A stretch of DNA of 64,000 bases from Adiantum capillus-veneris (taxonomy: Eukaryota > Streptophyta > Polypodiopsida > Polypodiales > Pteridaceae), in the NCBI GenBank assembly GCA_014529385.2, contig CM043971.1:59136209-59200208 (forward strand), read 5' to 3'. Every line of letters begins with the position of its first letter. The first letter of the stretch is position 1. The translations under genes were made by a program, and so were the position numbers. Shown piece by piece: positions 10,113 through 20,125 of the stretch. The notes beneath the pieces are model-generated. The model made no database searches, was not told the origin of the DNA, and saw only the letters and a program-made list of their open reading frames with translations.

Positions 10113-12701
10113 CTACTCTATGTTGTTGTCATGTAGTGTGTTGTCCTCCTCTTCAGTGGGCATGTTGTAGAAGCGCAGCACAAGGGGTCTTCCGAGTCGA
10201 AGCATGATTTCTTCACGTACCCAAGTGCATTCCGTCATGGGGCGATTGCGCCATTTGACATAGAAAAGTTGTCCCCGGCGCCCAAAACGCGACTTTAGGA
10301 TGGCCTCCGGCTCATGTGGCGGGCCATCCTTTACATATTCTTGGAGGCTTCTACCATAGGTGTTATCCGGCACAAATCTTTTGAGTAGACTTACATGGAA
10401 GGCGTTGTGGATGTTGATGTGTGATGGGAGATCCAGATTGTAGGTGATGTCGTTGTAGGACTTGAGCACTTTGTATGGCCCATAGTAGCGGTGGTTGAAC
10501 TTCAGGGAGAGGCCTTGCGGGAGGGTGATATTCTGAGAGCTGACAAGGACTAAGTCACCTTCTTGGAAGAGTTCGGCAGGCCTTCGCTTTTGGTTGGCGT
10601 ATTTGGCGGTGCGTACCTTGCTTTGCTCGAGACTCTTCTTTGCACTTTGCATGCGGGTTTGCCATTGTTGAAGAAATTCTTCACATTCCAGATCCTGGGC
10701 ATGCACATCGCCGGTTGCCAGTGCAAGAGGTGTGATGACTTCTTTACCTGTGGAGAGCTCGAAGGGGGTGTAGCCAGTGCTGCTGTGGATGGAGTTGTTG
10801 TAGTGGAATTCCAGGATGTCCATGTATTCGGACCAGTCCTTCTGATCGGCCTTGACGTAGCTGCGGATGTAGTCTTCGATGCCTTGGTTGACTCTTTCAG
10901 TTTGACCATCGGTTTCTGGGTGGTAGGCGGAGGAGAAGCGGAGCTGGGTGCCTAGCAGCTTGAAGAGCTCGCGCCAGAGGTCGCTGAGGAAGCGGGTGTC
11001 GCGATCAGAAACTATGGCTAGGGGGAGGCCGTGGTATTTGAAGACTTTGGCGAAGAAGTGTTTGGCAACTTTGTAGGCGGTGACGGGAGGTTTTGCAGGT
11101 ATGAAGTGGGCTTGCTTGGTGAAGTAGTCGACGACCACCATGATGGTAGTGTGGCCGTGGGAGGGGGGGAGGTCGACGATGAAGTCCATACTTACCATGT
11201 CCCAAGGCCGGGAGGGTGTTGGCATGGGGTGGAGGAGGCCGGCAGGCTTGACCCTTTCAGCTTTGACCAGTTGACAGGTTGGGCAGGTATGCACGTAGTC
11301 GATTACGTCGTCCTTCATTTTGGGCCACATGTAGTGTTGATGGAGTTTGTCATAAGATCTCTTCTGGCCACCATGTCCAGCTAGCTTGCAGTCATGAGCC
11401 TCCCACATGAGGTCTTTCTTTAGCTCTGGATCATTGGGGATGTAGATTTTTCCATGCGCGTAGAAGAGGTTATCTTTGACTTCAAAGAGACCCACTGCAG
11501 CTTTTCCAGAGATGTGGTCGTTGAGCATGCGGAGGACAGCAGGATCAGCTTTTTGAGCATCGAGGATGCGTTGGCGTAAAGTGCTGGTTGCTGTGGAGAT
11601 AGCAGTGAGGGTGGGTCTTTGGCTGAGAGCATCTGGCATGACATTTGTGGTTCCTGGTTTGTGGATGATGTCGATGTCGTATTCGGCCAGTGTATCTTGC
11701 CACCTGGCTTGCTTGGGGGTGAGTTTTGGTTGTGTCTCGAAGTACTTGAGGGATATGTTATCTGTGTAGACCTTTGTGTGCTTGTCTTGGACATAGTGTC
11801 GCCACTTTCCGAGGCAGTGGACGACAGCGAGCATTTCCTTCTCATGGGTGGTCCATCTTGTCTCTACATCGGTGAATTTGTGGGATTCATAGGCGATGGG
11901 TTGACTCTCTTGCATGAGGACCCCACCAATGGCGCCATCGGAGGCATCAGTGTGAACTTCAAAGGGTTTGGTGAAGTCGGGTAGTCGGAGGATGGGGGCA
12001 CCACACATGGCTATCTTCAAGTTCTCAAAGGCTTCTTCTTCTTTGGAGGTCCACTGAAAAGGTTTGTGGCCTTTGGTTATCTCTGTAAGTGGGGCCGCAA
12101 TCTTGCTGAAGTCGCGGATGAAGCGGCGGGTGTACTGATAGAAACCCACAAACTCCCGGACTTCTTTGATGGATGTCGGGGGAGCCCACTTGATGACGGC
12201 GTCGACTTTCTTGGGGTCCACCATGATACCTTCTGATGTGACAATGAAGCCGAGAAACTCGATTCTTTGGACAACAAACTCACACTTCTCCAACTTGGCA
12301 TACAGCTGGTGTTCCTGGAGGCGTTGGAGTACTGCAAGGACATGCTTCTGGTGCTCTTCTAAAGTTTTGCTGTAGATGAGTAGATCGTCGATGTAAGTGA
12401 TGAGGTAATCGTCAATCATGTCGCGGAAACTATCATGGATTAATCTGCAGAAAGTGCCAGGACCGCCGGTGAGACCGAACCCCAGGACCATCCATTCCCA
12501 GGAGCCGTAGCGTGTGCGGAAGGCGGTCTTCGGGATGTCTTTAGAGGCGATGCGGACTTGGTGATAGCCTGAGCGGAGATCGATGTGAGTGAAGTATTGG
12601 GCACCCTGTAGTCTGTCAAGAAGATCTTCCATGAGGGGGACTGGGTACCTGTTCTTGATAGTTATCTTGTTGAGGGCCCGATAATCCACGCATAGCCGCA
12701 T
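10113..12701 (-). CDS. pol: chromovirus RT, RNase H, integrase and chromodomain
   Basis: The frame is open for 862 codons. Domains in order: RT with LCVDYRALNKITIKNRYPVP and catalytic YIDDLLIYS at about residue 103; RNase H with VHTDASDGAIGG near 247; integrase zinc module (HDCKLAGHGG, CPTCQ) at about 435-475; catalytic SMDFIVDLP near 505, VSDRDTRF near 562 and DGQTERVN near 598; and a C-terminal chromodomain at about 790-825 (EPEAILKSRF, YVKWRNRP, CTWVREE). The RT box that usually reads PFGLTNAP is GFGLTGGPGTF. The ATG is not a true start, since pol is normally translated as part of Gag-Pol. A chromodomain directs insertion towards marked chromatin in related elements. Confidence 0.92.
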   Translation of the reverse strand: MRLCVDYRALNKITIKNRYPVPLMEDLLDRLQGAQYFTHIDLRSGYHQVRIASKDIPKTAFRTRYGSWEWMVLGFGLTGGPGTFCRLIHDSFRDMIDDYLITYIDDLLIYSKTLEEHQKHVLAVLQRLQEHQLYAKLEKCEFVVQRIEFLGFIVTSEGIMVDPKKVDAVIKWAPPTSIKEVREFVGFYQYTRRFIRDFSKIAAPLTEITKGHKPFQWTSKEEEAFENLKIAMCGAPILRLPDFTKPFEVHTDASDGAIGGVLMQESQPIAYESHKFTDVETRWTTHEKEMLAVVHCLGKWRHYVQDKHTKVYTDNISLKYFETQPKLTPKQARWQDTLAEYDIDIIHKPGTTNVMPDALSQRPTLTAISTATSTLRQRILDAQKADPAVLRMLNDHISGKAAVGLFEVKDNLFYAHGKIYIPNDPELKKDLMWEAHDCKLAGHGGQKRSYDKLHQHYMWPKMKDDVIDYVHTCPTCQLVKAERVKPAGLLHPMPTPSRPWDMVSMDFIVDLPPSHGHTTIMVVVDYFTKQAHFIPAKPPVTAYKVAKHFFAKVFKYHGLPLAIVSDRDTRFLSDLWRELFKLLGTQLRFSSAYHPETDGQTERVNQGIEDYIRSYVKADQKDWSEYMDILEFHYNNSIHSSTGYTPFELSTGKEVITPLALATGDVHAQDLECEEFLQQWQTRMQSAKKSLEQSKVRTAKYANQKRRPAELFQEGDLVLVSSQNITLPQGLSLKFNHRYYGPYKVLKSYNDITYNLDLPSHINIHNAFHVSLLKRFVPDNTYGRSLQEYVKDGPPHEPEAILKSRFGRRGQLFYVKWRNRPMTECTWVREEIMLRLGRPLVLRFYNMPTEEEDNTLHDNNIE

Positions 12702-14959
12702 CGAACCGTCTTTCTTCTTGACAACAGGACTGGGGCCTCAAAAGGAGAGCTGCTGGGCCGGATGAAACCTTGATCCTCCAATTCCTGGAGTTGCTTCTTG
12801 AGCTCTTTTAGCTTGGTGTCGTTCATGCGGTAGGGGGCCTTCGCCGGGGGTGTGCTCCCTGGGATGAGATCAATTTCATGTTGAATTTGACGGGGAGGGG
12901 GTAGGCCGGGGGGAAGTTCTGGGGACATTACATCTTTGTACTTCTGGAGGATGGGGGTCAGTGAGGGATCACCCACTTTGGCCTGTTCGAGGGTGATGGA
13001 GTTGATTCTTGGTGTGGGCTGCTCCTTTGCTTGCATGTTGCAGAGGTGAACCTGAGCTCCTTTCTTGAGGGCCCTCTCGGCTTGCTTTGCACTCATGAGA
13101 TTGAGTCTGGGGGAAGATGTCTCTGGGACTTTTTTTTTGCCTTTCATTGCTGCCAATTGAGCGGGGTCATTGCGGTTGATGAGGGGGGGGTTGGTTTGAA
13201 TATGCGCTTGGCGGGTGAAGGCTTGCTTGGTTGTGAGTCTGGCGCCTTGTACTGTCACTGCTTTGCCTTGATTATTCACGAGTAATTGGTCCACCTTCAT
13301 GCCTAGGAGTGCAATGAGGTACTTGTCGTTGAAGGACATACCAATGATTGCCTCAAAGTTGTCCATTGGGACCACTATGAAGTCAAGGCGACATGTGAAT
13401 TCACCCATCTCGATCCTGACTTGACGGGCTGCCTTTACATTGCTATCCTTTCCTTGGGCAAACTTGACTGTAGTTTCATTGACAGTGGTGAGGCGTAGGC
13501 CCAGGCAAGCGGCGCACTGCGGGGATAGAAAATTGTGTGTAGCGCCTGAGTCTACCATGATCCATTGCGGCTGGGAGCCAATTGTTGCCTGAACATACAG
13601 GTTCTGGATGTCCGTTATCGCTGCTGCCATGCATTGAGGGTGGAGGGATACCGCTCCAATCCGGGGTTGCTGGTCGACAACAGGGCTATCCAGTTCTTCG
13701 ACTCTTATTTTGGGTGGGGAGGGTGGTTCGTCTATTTGGAGGGTGTTGACCCTGCTCGATGATGAGGGTGCTTGATTTCTATTGCGGACACATGCGTAGT
13801 TGGGACCATGAGCAATCTTGCAGTCACTGCACCAGACGCGATCGAGGTGCGGGTTGTTATTATTGCCGTTGTAAGTATTGGAGGCAAAACTGTTGGGTGT
13901 GGTGTTGTAAGGATTGCTCGCAAAAGAGCTGCGTGGGACTAAGGCGCCATTTCCGCGGCCTAATCCCGGGTTGGAATTGGGTGGTGGTGGGTGGGTAACA
14001 TTGCTTTTGGTATTGTGTACAAATCCGTGGCCTTGCCCGGTGAGTGGGTTAGGCCAGTTGTTGGGGGCAAAATTGTTGGGGCGAGGGTTATTTGGAGGCA
14101 AACCTGGTGTGGGGTTTGTGTCGCGTAGCTTTTCTGCCATATTGGCGGCCACTTCCCAGGTGTTGGGATTCTGCTTTTCGACCTCTCGACGGGCCTAGGG
14201 CTTAAGGCCGTACAGGAATCCATGTAGCCTGCCTGCTATGTGCATTAGTGGGAGTTGAAGCATCAGTCAGCGGTACTTGACAACGTAGTCTGATATGTGG
14301 CCGTCTTAGCGCAGATCGCGCCACGAGTCTCTGACTTTGTTGCCCTCATTCTCTGGGATAAAGTAGCTGATCATGTCTCTTTGTAGGTCCTCCCAGTCCT
14401 CCCAGCGTTTTGATTGCTGTTCAGTGAGGAACCATACATAGGCGTCGTTGGCCAGAAAGGTTTTGGCCACTTGCACCCATCTGCGTCTGCCTATGTTGTT
14501 CCACTGCATGTAGTCTTCTACCTCGCTGAACCACTTGTTGAGTTCCAGTGAGGTGCGGTGGCCTTTGTATTTCTCTGGGGGATTGGGTTTGAATTTTCCC
14601 AGTCTTTTTTCATCTTCTAGATGTCTGTCAAGGCTGTAGTAGCGTCTTTCACTTTGATCATCCTGATAATCTTCATCTTCGGGCTGCGGTCGTCTTTGTG
14701 TGTTACGCGGCGTGTTGACATTACTGGTGCCTGGTCGGTCTTCGTATCGCTGGCCTAGCTGTGTTTGAATCAGGTCGCCCAGGTTAGCCGACATCAAGTT
14801 GATCTGTTGTTCCACGGAGGCCATGATGCGGGCCTCCCGTCTCCTTTCTATTGTGTCTTGGGCATCTTGTCGTGTCTTCGTTTCATTCTTCTTCTTCTCC
14901 TTCTTATTCAGATCAGGCTCGGTTCTGTATCCGTCATCATATTCTTGATCTCCAGCCAT
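12662..14959 (-). pseudogene. gag-pol: chromovirus Gag, zinc-knuckle-like motif, protease and start of RT
   Basis: ATG at 14959 (MAGDQEYDDGYRTEP) opens Gag. The retrotransposon Gag core is around 14330-14600 (LNKWFSEVEDYMQWNN, then WEDLQRDMISYF). In-frame stops TAA 14308-14306, TGA 14269-14267 and TAG 14197-14195 break a single frame that is open on both sides. All three fit C-to-T changes. Downstream are CSDCKIAHGPNYAC, a variant knuckle, and the protease active site MVDSGATHNFLS near 13550. RT starts with GFIRPSSSPFEAPVL. A one-base loss near 12722 shifts the frame just before the conserved LCVDYRALN. Confidence 0.85.
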
Positions 14960-14989
14960 TTCTGTACTTTTGTGGCCGAAGCCGAAAAG

Positions 14990-15300
14990 AAAAACTCAAA
15001 AATGTCGAAAACTGAAAAACTGCGAGAAACGGCTTGAAAACGTTGAAAAACTATGGAACAGCGCAAAACGGGGTCCAAAACGACGAAAACCGTGAAAAAC
15101 GGCTCAAAAACGATGAAAACCAATCCCAAACGGTGTAAGACGGGGCAAAACGAGGTAAAACGTTGAAAAACGGCGAAGAACGTGGAGAAACGGGGCAAAA
15201 CGGCAAGGAACGCGAGTCAAACGAGGAAAAACGGCGAAAAACGGTGGGGAACGTGGAGAAAACGCAAGGGGCGGGGTAGAACGGGGCAAACGAGCCGAGA
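14990..15300 (-). repeat. short degenerate repeats in the chromovirus leader
   Basis: The plus strand reads as a string of units like GAAAAACGG and CAAAACGGGG every 10-14 bases (sense strand CCGTTTTTC). The array fills most of the untranslated leader between primer site and Gag. The derived frames are shadows. Confidence 0.7.
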
Positions 15301-15358
15301 ACGTGGTGACAACCACGGGCCACGGGCCGACGTCGGGTCGGCGGGGACTCGAGCCGAA

Positions 15359-15370
15359 GCTCTGATACCA
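15359..15370 (-). other. primer-binding site for initiator Met tRNA
   Basis: On the minus strand TGGTATCAGAGC lies two bases after the LTR end. This is the standard plant retrotransposon primer site. Confidence 0.9.
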
Positions 15371-15372
15371 AG

Positions 15373-15622
15373 TGTGACGCCCTCGTTCGGGGCGTCGCGG
15401 AAAAGGGGCCGCGCCGGCTCACCTGCGTTGCAAACGGGACCTGCAGGCAAGCAAACGCATACACAAGAACGCAACTTGAAAACTGAACGCAAGAGGGACA
15501 CGAGAGTGAGGGACGCGAACAAATGATCAATATCATAAGAAAGTGCCGAATACAAGGGACGCAAGGAATCACATGAAAACGGGGCTCGCAAGTTGGGGGA
15601 AGTGGCACATACTTCCCTTATA
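15373..15622 (-). repeat. 5' LTR of the chromovirus, outer end short by four bases
   Basis: It matches the 3' LTR at 246 of 250 positions by direct reading. The four outermost bases (TGTA in the 3' LTR) are missing before the target duplication TTTGC, so the outer end reads TATAAGGG. Confidence 0.85.
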
Positions 15623-16057
15623 TTTGCAGATGACTTGTATGAAGTAGAAGTCCTTGAGGGTGAGTCTCTATAGCCTCAAAGTACAGAGGGTGAATTTTCG
15701 AAAGACCATGTACATGTAGAACAAGAGGGAAAGAAATCAGGGGATCAAAACAACGAAGTGGCTAAAGCTCAGGAAGAAATTGTGTAGGTGAATGAGTGCA
15801 GTCATATTCAGATATACATGCAGGAAGATTCAGTTACAACTGATACTTTTGGTACTGAACCAGAATTAGAGCAAAATTTTTCTGGTACAGACTCTACCAT
15901 AGAGTTCGATGATAAAACAAATGTTATAGGTCAAAGCAGGGCTGCTGTTGAGAGCACCAGGACCATGGATTTTGGTATACCATATTTAAATTTGGATGTA
16001 CCAGATTTTGAGGACTTGGCTAAGTAAGAGTATGTGCTTGAAGATCTGCAAAAGGTT

Positions 16058-16345
16058 GATTCAGAGGGGGTGTAGACTCCTTCATTGACAAGTTTTTGTG
16101 AATGACAGCTACAAAAGTGGAAAATTGGACATGAATGTGATGATAATGAATCAGAGGGGGTGCAGACTCCTTCTTTGAAAAGTTTCTGTGACCTAAAGCT
16201 ACTGATGTGGCAGACTGATCTTGAATTTGATGATGGTGATTTAGAGAGGGAGCAAACTTCTTCTCTATCAAGAATTTGTGACGTAGGGCTCACACTATGG
16301 CAGAATGATCATGAACTTGATGATGCTGATTTAGAGGGGGTGCAT
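16058..16345 (+). repeat. 90-bp in-frame tandem repeat inside the unknown ORF, unit 1
   Basis: Units start at 16058, 16148, 16238 and (partial) 16328, exactly 90 bp apart, so each encodes 30 residues. The unit consensus begins SEGVQTPSLKSFCD and ends with an Asp-Asp pair after a Trp. Confidence 0.85.
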
Positions 16346-17019
16346 AGTGAAGTGCAATCTCTTGTTGATGAATATGATTGGTTTCATTGTGTTGATGATA
16401 CAGACAGGGCACTAGATGAAATTTTCAATATACATGCTGAACTTTGTGCTGCAGAAGTGCAAAGATATTTGGATGAGGGTAAGAGACTCGAGGAGCTGTC
16501 TACAACAGATGTATTTAGTATGCATGTCATATGTGAAAATCTTAGTCTGCAGCAACCTGAGATGTGCAAGATGGAGGAACCTTCTCTAGCGGTGGACGTA
16601 GATCTTATGTGCTTACTAGACAAATCTTTACAAGGGTTCTCAAACACAAATGCTAAGGATACCGATCAATCTATATTCATGCATGAGAAAGTTTGTTCAG
16701 ATGCAATCGATGATGATCTGATGCAGTTGTTAGATGATGCACTACTTGATTTTGAGCCTCTATGAGATAGAGAATTGTTTTTTGATGCATCTTTTGAGCC
16801 TAATGAAGAGGATTTTACCAGAGACTTGATGTATTCAGATATGCATGATTGGGATTCCAATACTAGTGAGAGTGAAGATGCACTGCCAATGCTTTTACCT
16901 GTGATTGATGATCGACAATTGGATGAGCCAGTTGCACAAGGGATATGGCAGTATTTGATGCTACATGATGCTATATGGGATCTGATATTACCCTATGATG
17001 TAGGAGATTATGAGCTATC

Positions 17020-17248
17020 TTTGACCCAGGAGGTGACAGATATATGCGTGGTCCTGGGCAATTGACTTATATGCCATATGATCCAGGGAGTTTGCATAAA
17101 GATTTGTGGGTTAATTTATGTTTATGCTATACTGATTGGGAATTCTTGTATTTTCCCTATGATCCTGGAGGATGGTGAAATTTTTTTAAAGGAATGCTCA
17201 CAATGGGGCAAATGATTGGTTTCCCATTTGATCCTGGGGGATACTAAA
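17020..17248 (+). other. frame-shifted coding tail with repeated PYDPGG motif, unit 1
   Basis: Just before the main ORF ends, the next frame carries FDPGGDRYMRGPG (17020), MPYDPGS (17071), FPYDPGGW (17152) and FPFDPGGY (about 17219). The main frame has LPYDVGDY at 16988. Five related motifs at 11-28 residue spacing suggest a C-terminal repeat domain cut off by a one-base frameshift near 17015 that both units share. Confidence 0.5.
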
Positions 17249-18613
17249 GTGCCAGTTGTAGATTTGAAGAGTACCAGCTATCTGATGTAGCAGGTTGCAT
17301 GGTACAAGGTTTTGTTTTCTAGATTTATGGTAAGTCAGAAGAGTTTTTTTGGTATGCGGTCAATAAGCTTTCATGGCTAGCTTCTAGTGGATTTCTTTGA
17401 ATAATTGATAAAGTATCTTCACATCTTTTGAGTTGGTTCTGCTACCAGAACTTGAGGTAAAGGACTTGACGGCCATTTCGTGTCCAGATAGAGTAAGGCA
17501 TACTTGAGCTTGACAGGGTTCCTCAAAGAGAGCTTAATGGTCAAGCCGTGTGCATCATTAACTGGAGCACTTGAGTTTTGCGGGGTTCACTAAACAAGTT
17601 ATCCATGATTGAATGCTTTGAAGATATGGCAGATACAGTTCAAAGATTATTGATGGGAAGCTGCCTAATGATTAAGCTAGAACATTGATGATAGGGTATA
17701 AGCCTTATTTCATTTTTTAATGTTTACCAGTTAAGTGAGTCTGATGATGGGAAAGAGCTTAAGGTACCCGTAGCAGATGTAGATTGAAGTGTTGTTGGCG
17801 TAGACCGGAGGCTGTGCAGGTTCAGAGGGGGTGGATGTCATGTAGCTCCGCTCCCATGCTAAGAAATATGCCAAGAAGATGCAGATCAAGCTTATTGAAA
17901 GCCTACTTGATTAATGGTCAATGATGAGGGCTTGTTAACAGGCCACGTTTAATGATTAATGTATGCCAGATGTGGCTTGAAAGGGCCAACAAAAGCCTTA
18001 ATGATGCCCAAAATGATTATGCTTGAAGTGAGCACAGATGGGAGTTTATGATTTAGAACTGTATTGCTTGAAGTGCTCTACCGGCTTGTCTTTACAGCTC
18101 GTCGATAGGAGCTACGGTGAAGAAGTTATGGCATATTGAAGTTTGAGTCAATTGCATTTCCGTACCAGATTGGGCAACTGCAACTGAGGTGACAGAAATG
18201 AAATGAATGTAGAAGCCTAAAGTGCTCACTTTGTGGGGCGCGTCGATCTTTTCAGATCAGCGATCCGAGTTCCGGTTGCCAAGATATTAGCCGCCGATAA
18301 AGATTCACCGGGGACGGACTCCGTACCAGTTCGGTCTGGTCGATTGGAGTGCCATCTGGGATTTTTACAGCCTCAACAGGGTTTGTATGCATTTTATGTA
18401 GCTTGAGAGGTCTATAGGGATTTACGGCTTGTCAGAAAGAGTTCCCCTTGATCAGATAATAAGGCTTGAGGCTGGCCATGGTGTCAGTTGCCGGCACTAC
18501 TGAGCTGGATAATTTTGGCATTATCTGAGAAGCTGATACAAGTAATAAACAACCGAGTGCAAAGGAAATGTCTTTCACCAAATGCAATCACTTATACTTC
18601 CATCTTGGGGGCA
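17249..18613 (+). other. non-coding 3' part of internal region 1 with polypurine tract
   Basis: About 1.36 kb with no credible ORF, conserved in order with 22319-23677. It contains a GC-richer block (about 18236-18370) and ends with the purine tract CTTGGGGGCA abutting LTR 2. What the conserved non-coding part does is unknown; packaging or dimerisation signals are possible. Confidence 0.6.
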
Positions 18614-20080
18614 TGTGGCACTATTCAGGACCTTGTTACGGGCAAGTAAAATCACAATGATATTGTTAGCTGTTGAGAGTAAACGTCGTGCTTAGCAGCA
18701 CTAAGTTGGTCAAAATGTATACCATATGTTGTGCTTGGCAATGCTTTGGTCGATATGTATGCCAAATGTGGTGTCCTCTACTCCAAGGTTTAATGGCCAA
18801 AAGGGCCAATGGCCACCCAAGGAAAAGTTAGTGGCCGCCCAATATTGGATCAATTAAGGGCTTTTAGTGTGTAAGCAAGAAAAGGAAAAAGGAGAGATGG
18901 CGTGCACATGGCAGCGGTGGGTAGCGCATGGGAGGTGGAAGAGCTCATAGCAAGCTCTGCTGGCATCGGTTGACGAAGGCCTAGAAGCGAAATTTTACCA
19001 GCATGTCGGTGCGACCACATTTGGAGAGATTCCGCCGCATTCTGTAGTGCTACGGCCACACTCAAACTGCCACATCATCAAGACGGGTCACGCGCCACAT
19101 CAGTCACGGCGCCGTGACTGATGCAAAAATTGAAGGGGGCTTATTTTAGGGTAGTACGATAGATATAGGAGGAGGACTCCAAGGGAAGAAAAGCTTGGCA
19201 AGGCATGACGAAGCAAAGGAGGTAACGAAAGGAAGGAGTTGAAGGGCAAGAAGAGGAAGAGCTCCCTCTCTCTCGCTCTCGTTCTTGAAGCAAGCAACCT
19301 TTTCTCTCTCCCTCTCGAGTATAAACATACAAAGCAAGGCTTTCTCTTCCTCTCGCCCTCTCGAGTTTGAACATAGCAAGCAAGGCAAGCCTTGAGAGCT
19401 CGGAGCAAGTCGAGCATGAAGGAAAATCAGGATGCTTCGAAGGGGAAGGTAACATAAGCTGAAGAAGAAGGTCCAAGCAGGGTCTAAAGCTGGATGAGTT
19501 TGAAGACGAAAAGAAGAAACATGATAAAAAAAGGGCAATGAGCATCGGACATAAGTAAGGGAGTTGAAAGGACATCAAGCTTCGAGCAAGCATAAGCTTT
19601 GAGCCTACATAAGTCGAGAATTGAGCAAGTATAAGACAACGGAGCAGAAGCAAAGGGATTCGACTTGAAAGGGGATCGAGCTTCGGGAGTCGAGGCAGTG
19701 CAAGCAAGCTGCATATCATTTCTGAAGCCTGAAGATTGAGACAATGAGTCGAGATAAAGTTTGCAGAAGTTACTTCACCATCATCAAATAATGTTTGATT
19801 AAGCATTTTGTTAAGTTTGGTGTCGTTAATGGCCTGGTTAATCCTGTAAAAACGAGAGCTTAAACTCCTAGTTAGCAGTTGATCCAAGTGACGATGCTAT
19901 TAACAGCCCGCCTTGGCTAAAGATTAAGTTGTACTCAAATGTATTAATTGATTAATTGATGATTGTGGTGATTGTCAGAGTCAGTTGCATCACTGTATCT
20001 TGTTCTCTCTCTTTCACACCTCCCACAGCTAGAGGCCCTGTGCCTGCCCGGCTCACGTAGTGAACACATATCCCCTGACA
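18614..20080 (+). repeat. LTR 2 of the non-autonomous element, shared by two units
   Basis: It begins TGTGGCACTATTCAGG after the purine tract and ends CCCCTGACA, about 1467 bp. It is both the 3' LTR of the first unit and the 5' LTR of the second: a purine tract lies on its left and the primer-like site on its right. Confidence 0.9.
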
Positions 20081-20084
20081 TCTT

Positions 20085-20102
20085 TGGTGAACCCGATGCA
20101 AA
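20085..20102 (+). other. probable primer-binding site, unit 2
   Basis: TGGTGAACCCGATG starts four bases after LTR 2. It matches the site of unit 1 apart from a few substitutions. Confidence 0.5.
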
Positions 20103-20125
20103 ATGAGCCGGGGTAGGAGGTAAAG

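Larger units (their letters stand above)
9689..15622 (-). mobile_element. chromovirus (Ty3/gypsy with chromodomain) nested in the non-autonomous element
   Basis: Direct repeats at 9689-9938 and 15373-15622 are its LTRs, with four transitions over 250 bases. The 5-bp target duplication TTTGC lies at 9684-9688 and 15623-15627. On the minus strand it carries the primer site TGGTATCAGAGC next to the right LTR, Gag, protease, RT, RNase H, integrase and chromodomain. The near-identical LTRs make it a recent insertion. Defects are few: three stops in Gag, one frameshift at the start of RT and four missing bases at the outer end of the 5' LTR. Confidence 0.95.
9111..17065 (+). pseudogene. unknown acidic ORF of the non-autonomous element, unit 1, split by a chromovirus
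   Basis: ATG at 9111 opens a frame collinear with unit 2. It runs to 9683, is interrupted by the insertion 9689-15622, and resumes at 15628. Removing the insert plus one TSD copy (5939 bp) restores the frame. Stops lie at 9408, 9618, 15671, 15785, 16025, 16073, 16103 and 16763. All but the shared TGA at 16103 correspond to CAG, CAA or CGA in unit 2. A 2-base and a 1-base deletion near 9200-9255 compensate each other. The protein is rich in Asp and Glu and has no zinc knuckle, protease, RT or integrase motif. I do not recognise the family; it could be a derived Gag or a captured gene. Confidence 0.7.

Noticed and set aside
10563-11384. Plus-strand ORFs opposite the chromovirus pol
   Set aside because: They are antisense shadows of a strongly supported minus-strand pol and show no motifs.
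12700-12760. Programmed -1 frameshift between Gag and Pol of the chromovirus
   Set aside because: The break lies inside RT, no heptameric slippery site is visible, and a single missing base explains it.
15104-15608. Minus-strand and plus-strand ORFs over the chromovirus leader and LTR
   Set aside because: They translate the leader repeats and LTR and are nearly duplicated at the other LTR (9664-9976).
9408-16765. Stops rescued by U-to-C RNA editing
   Set aside because: Such editing is known in organelles of ferns and hornworts. This is nuclear transposon DNA, and the pattern fits methylcytosine deamination.
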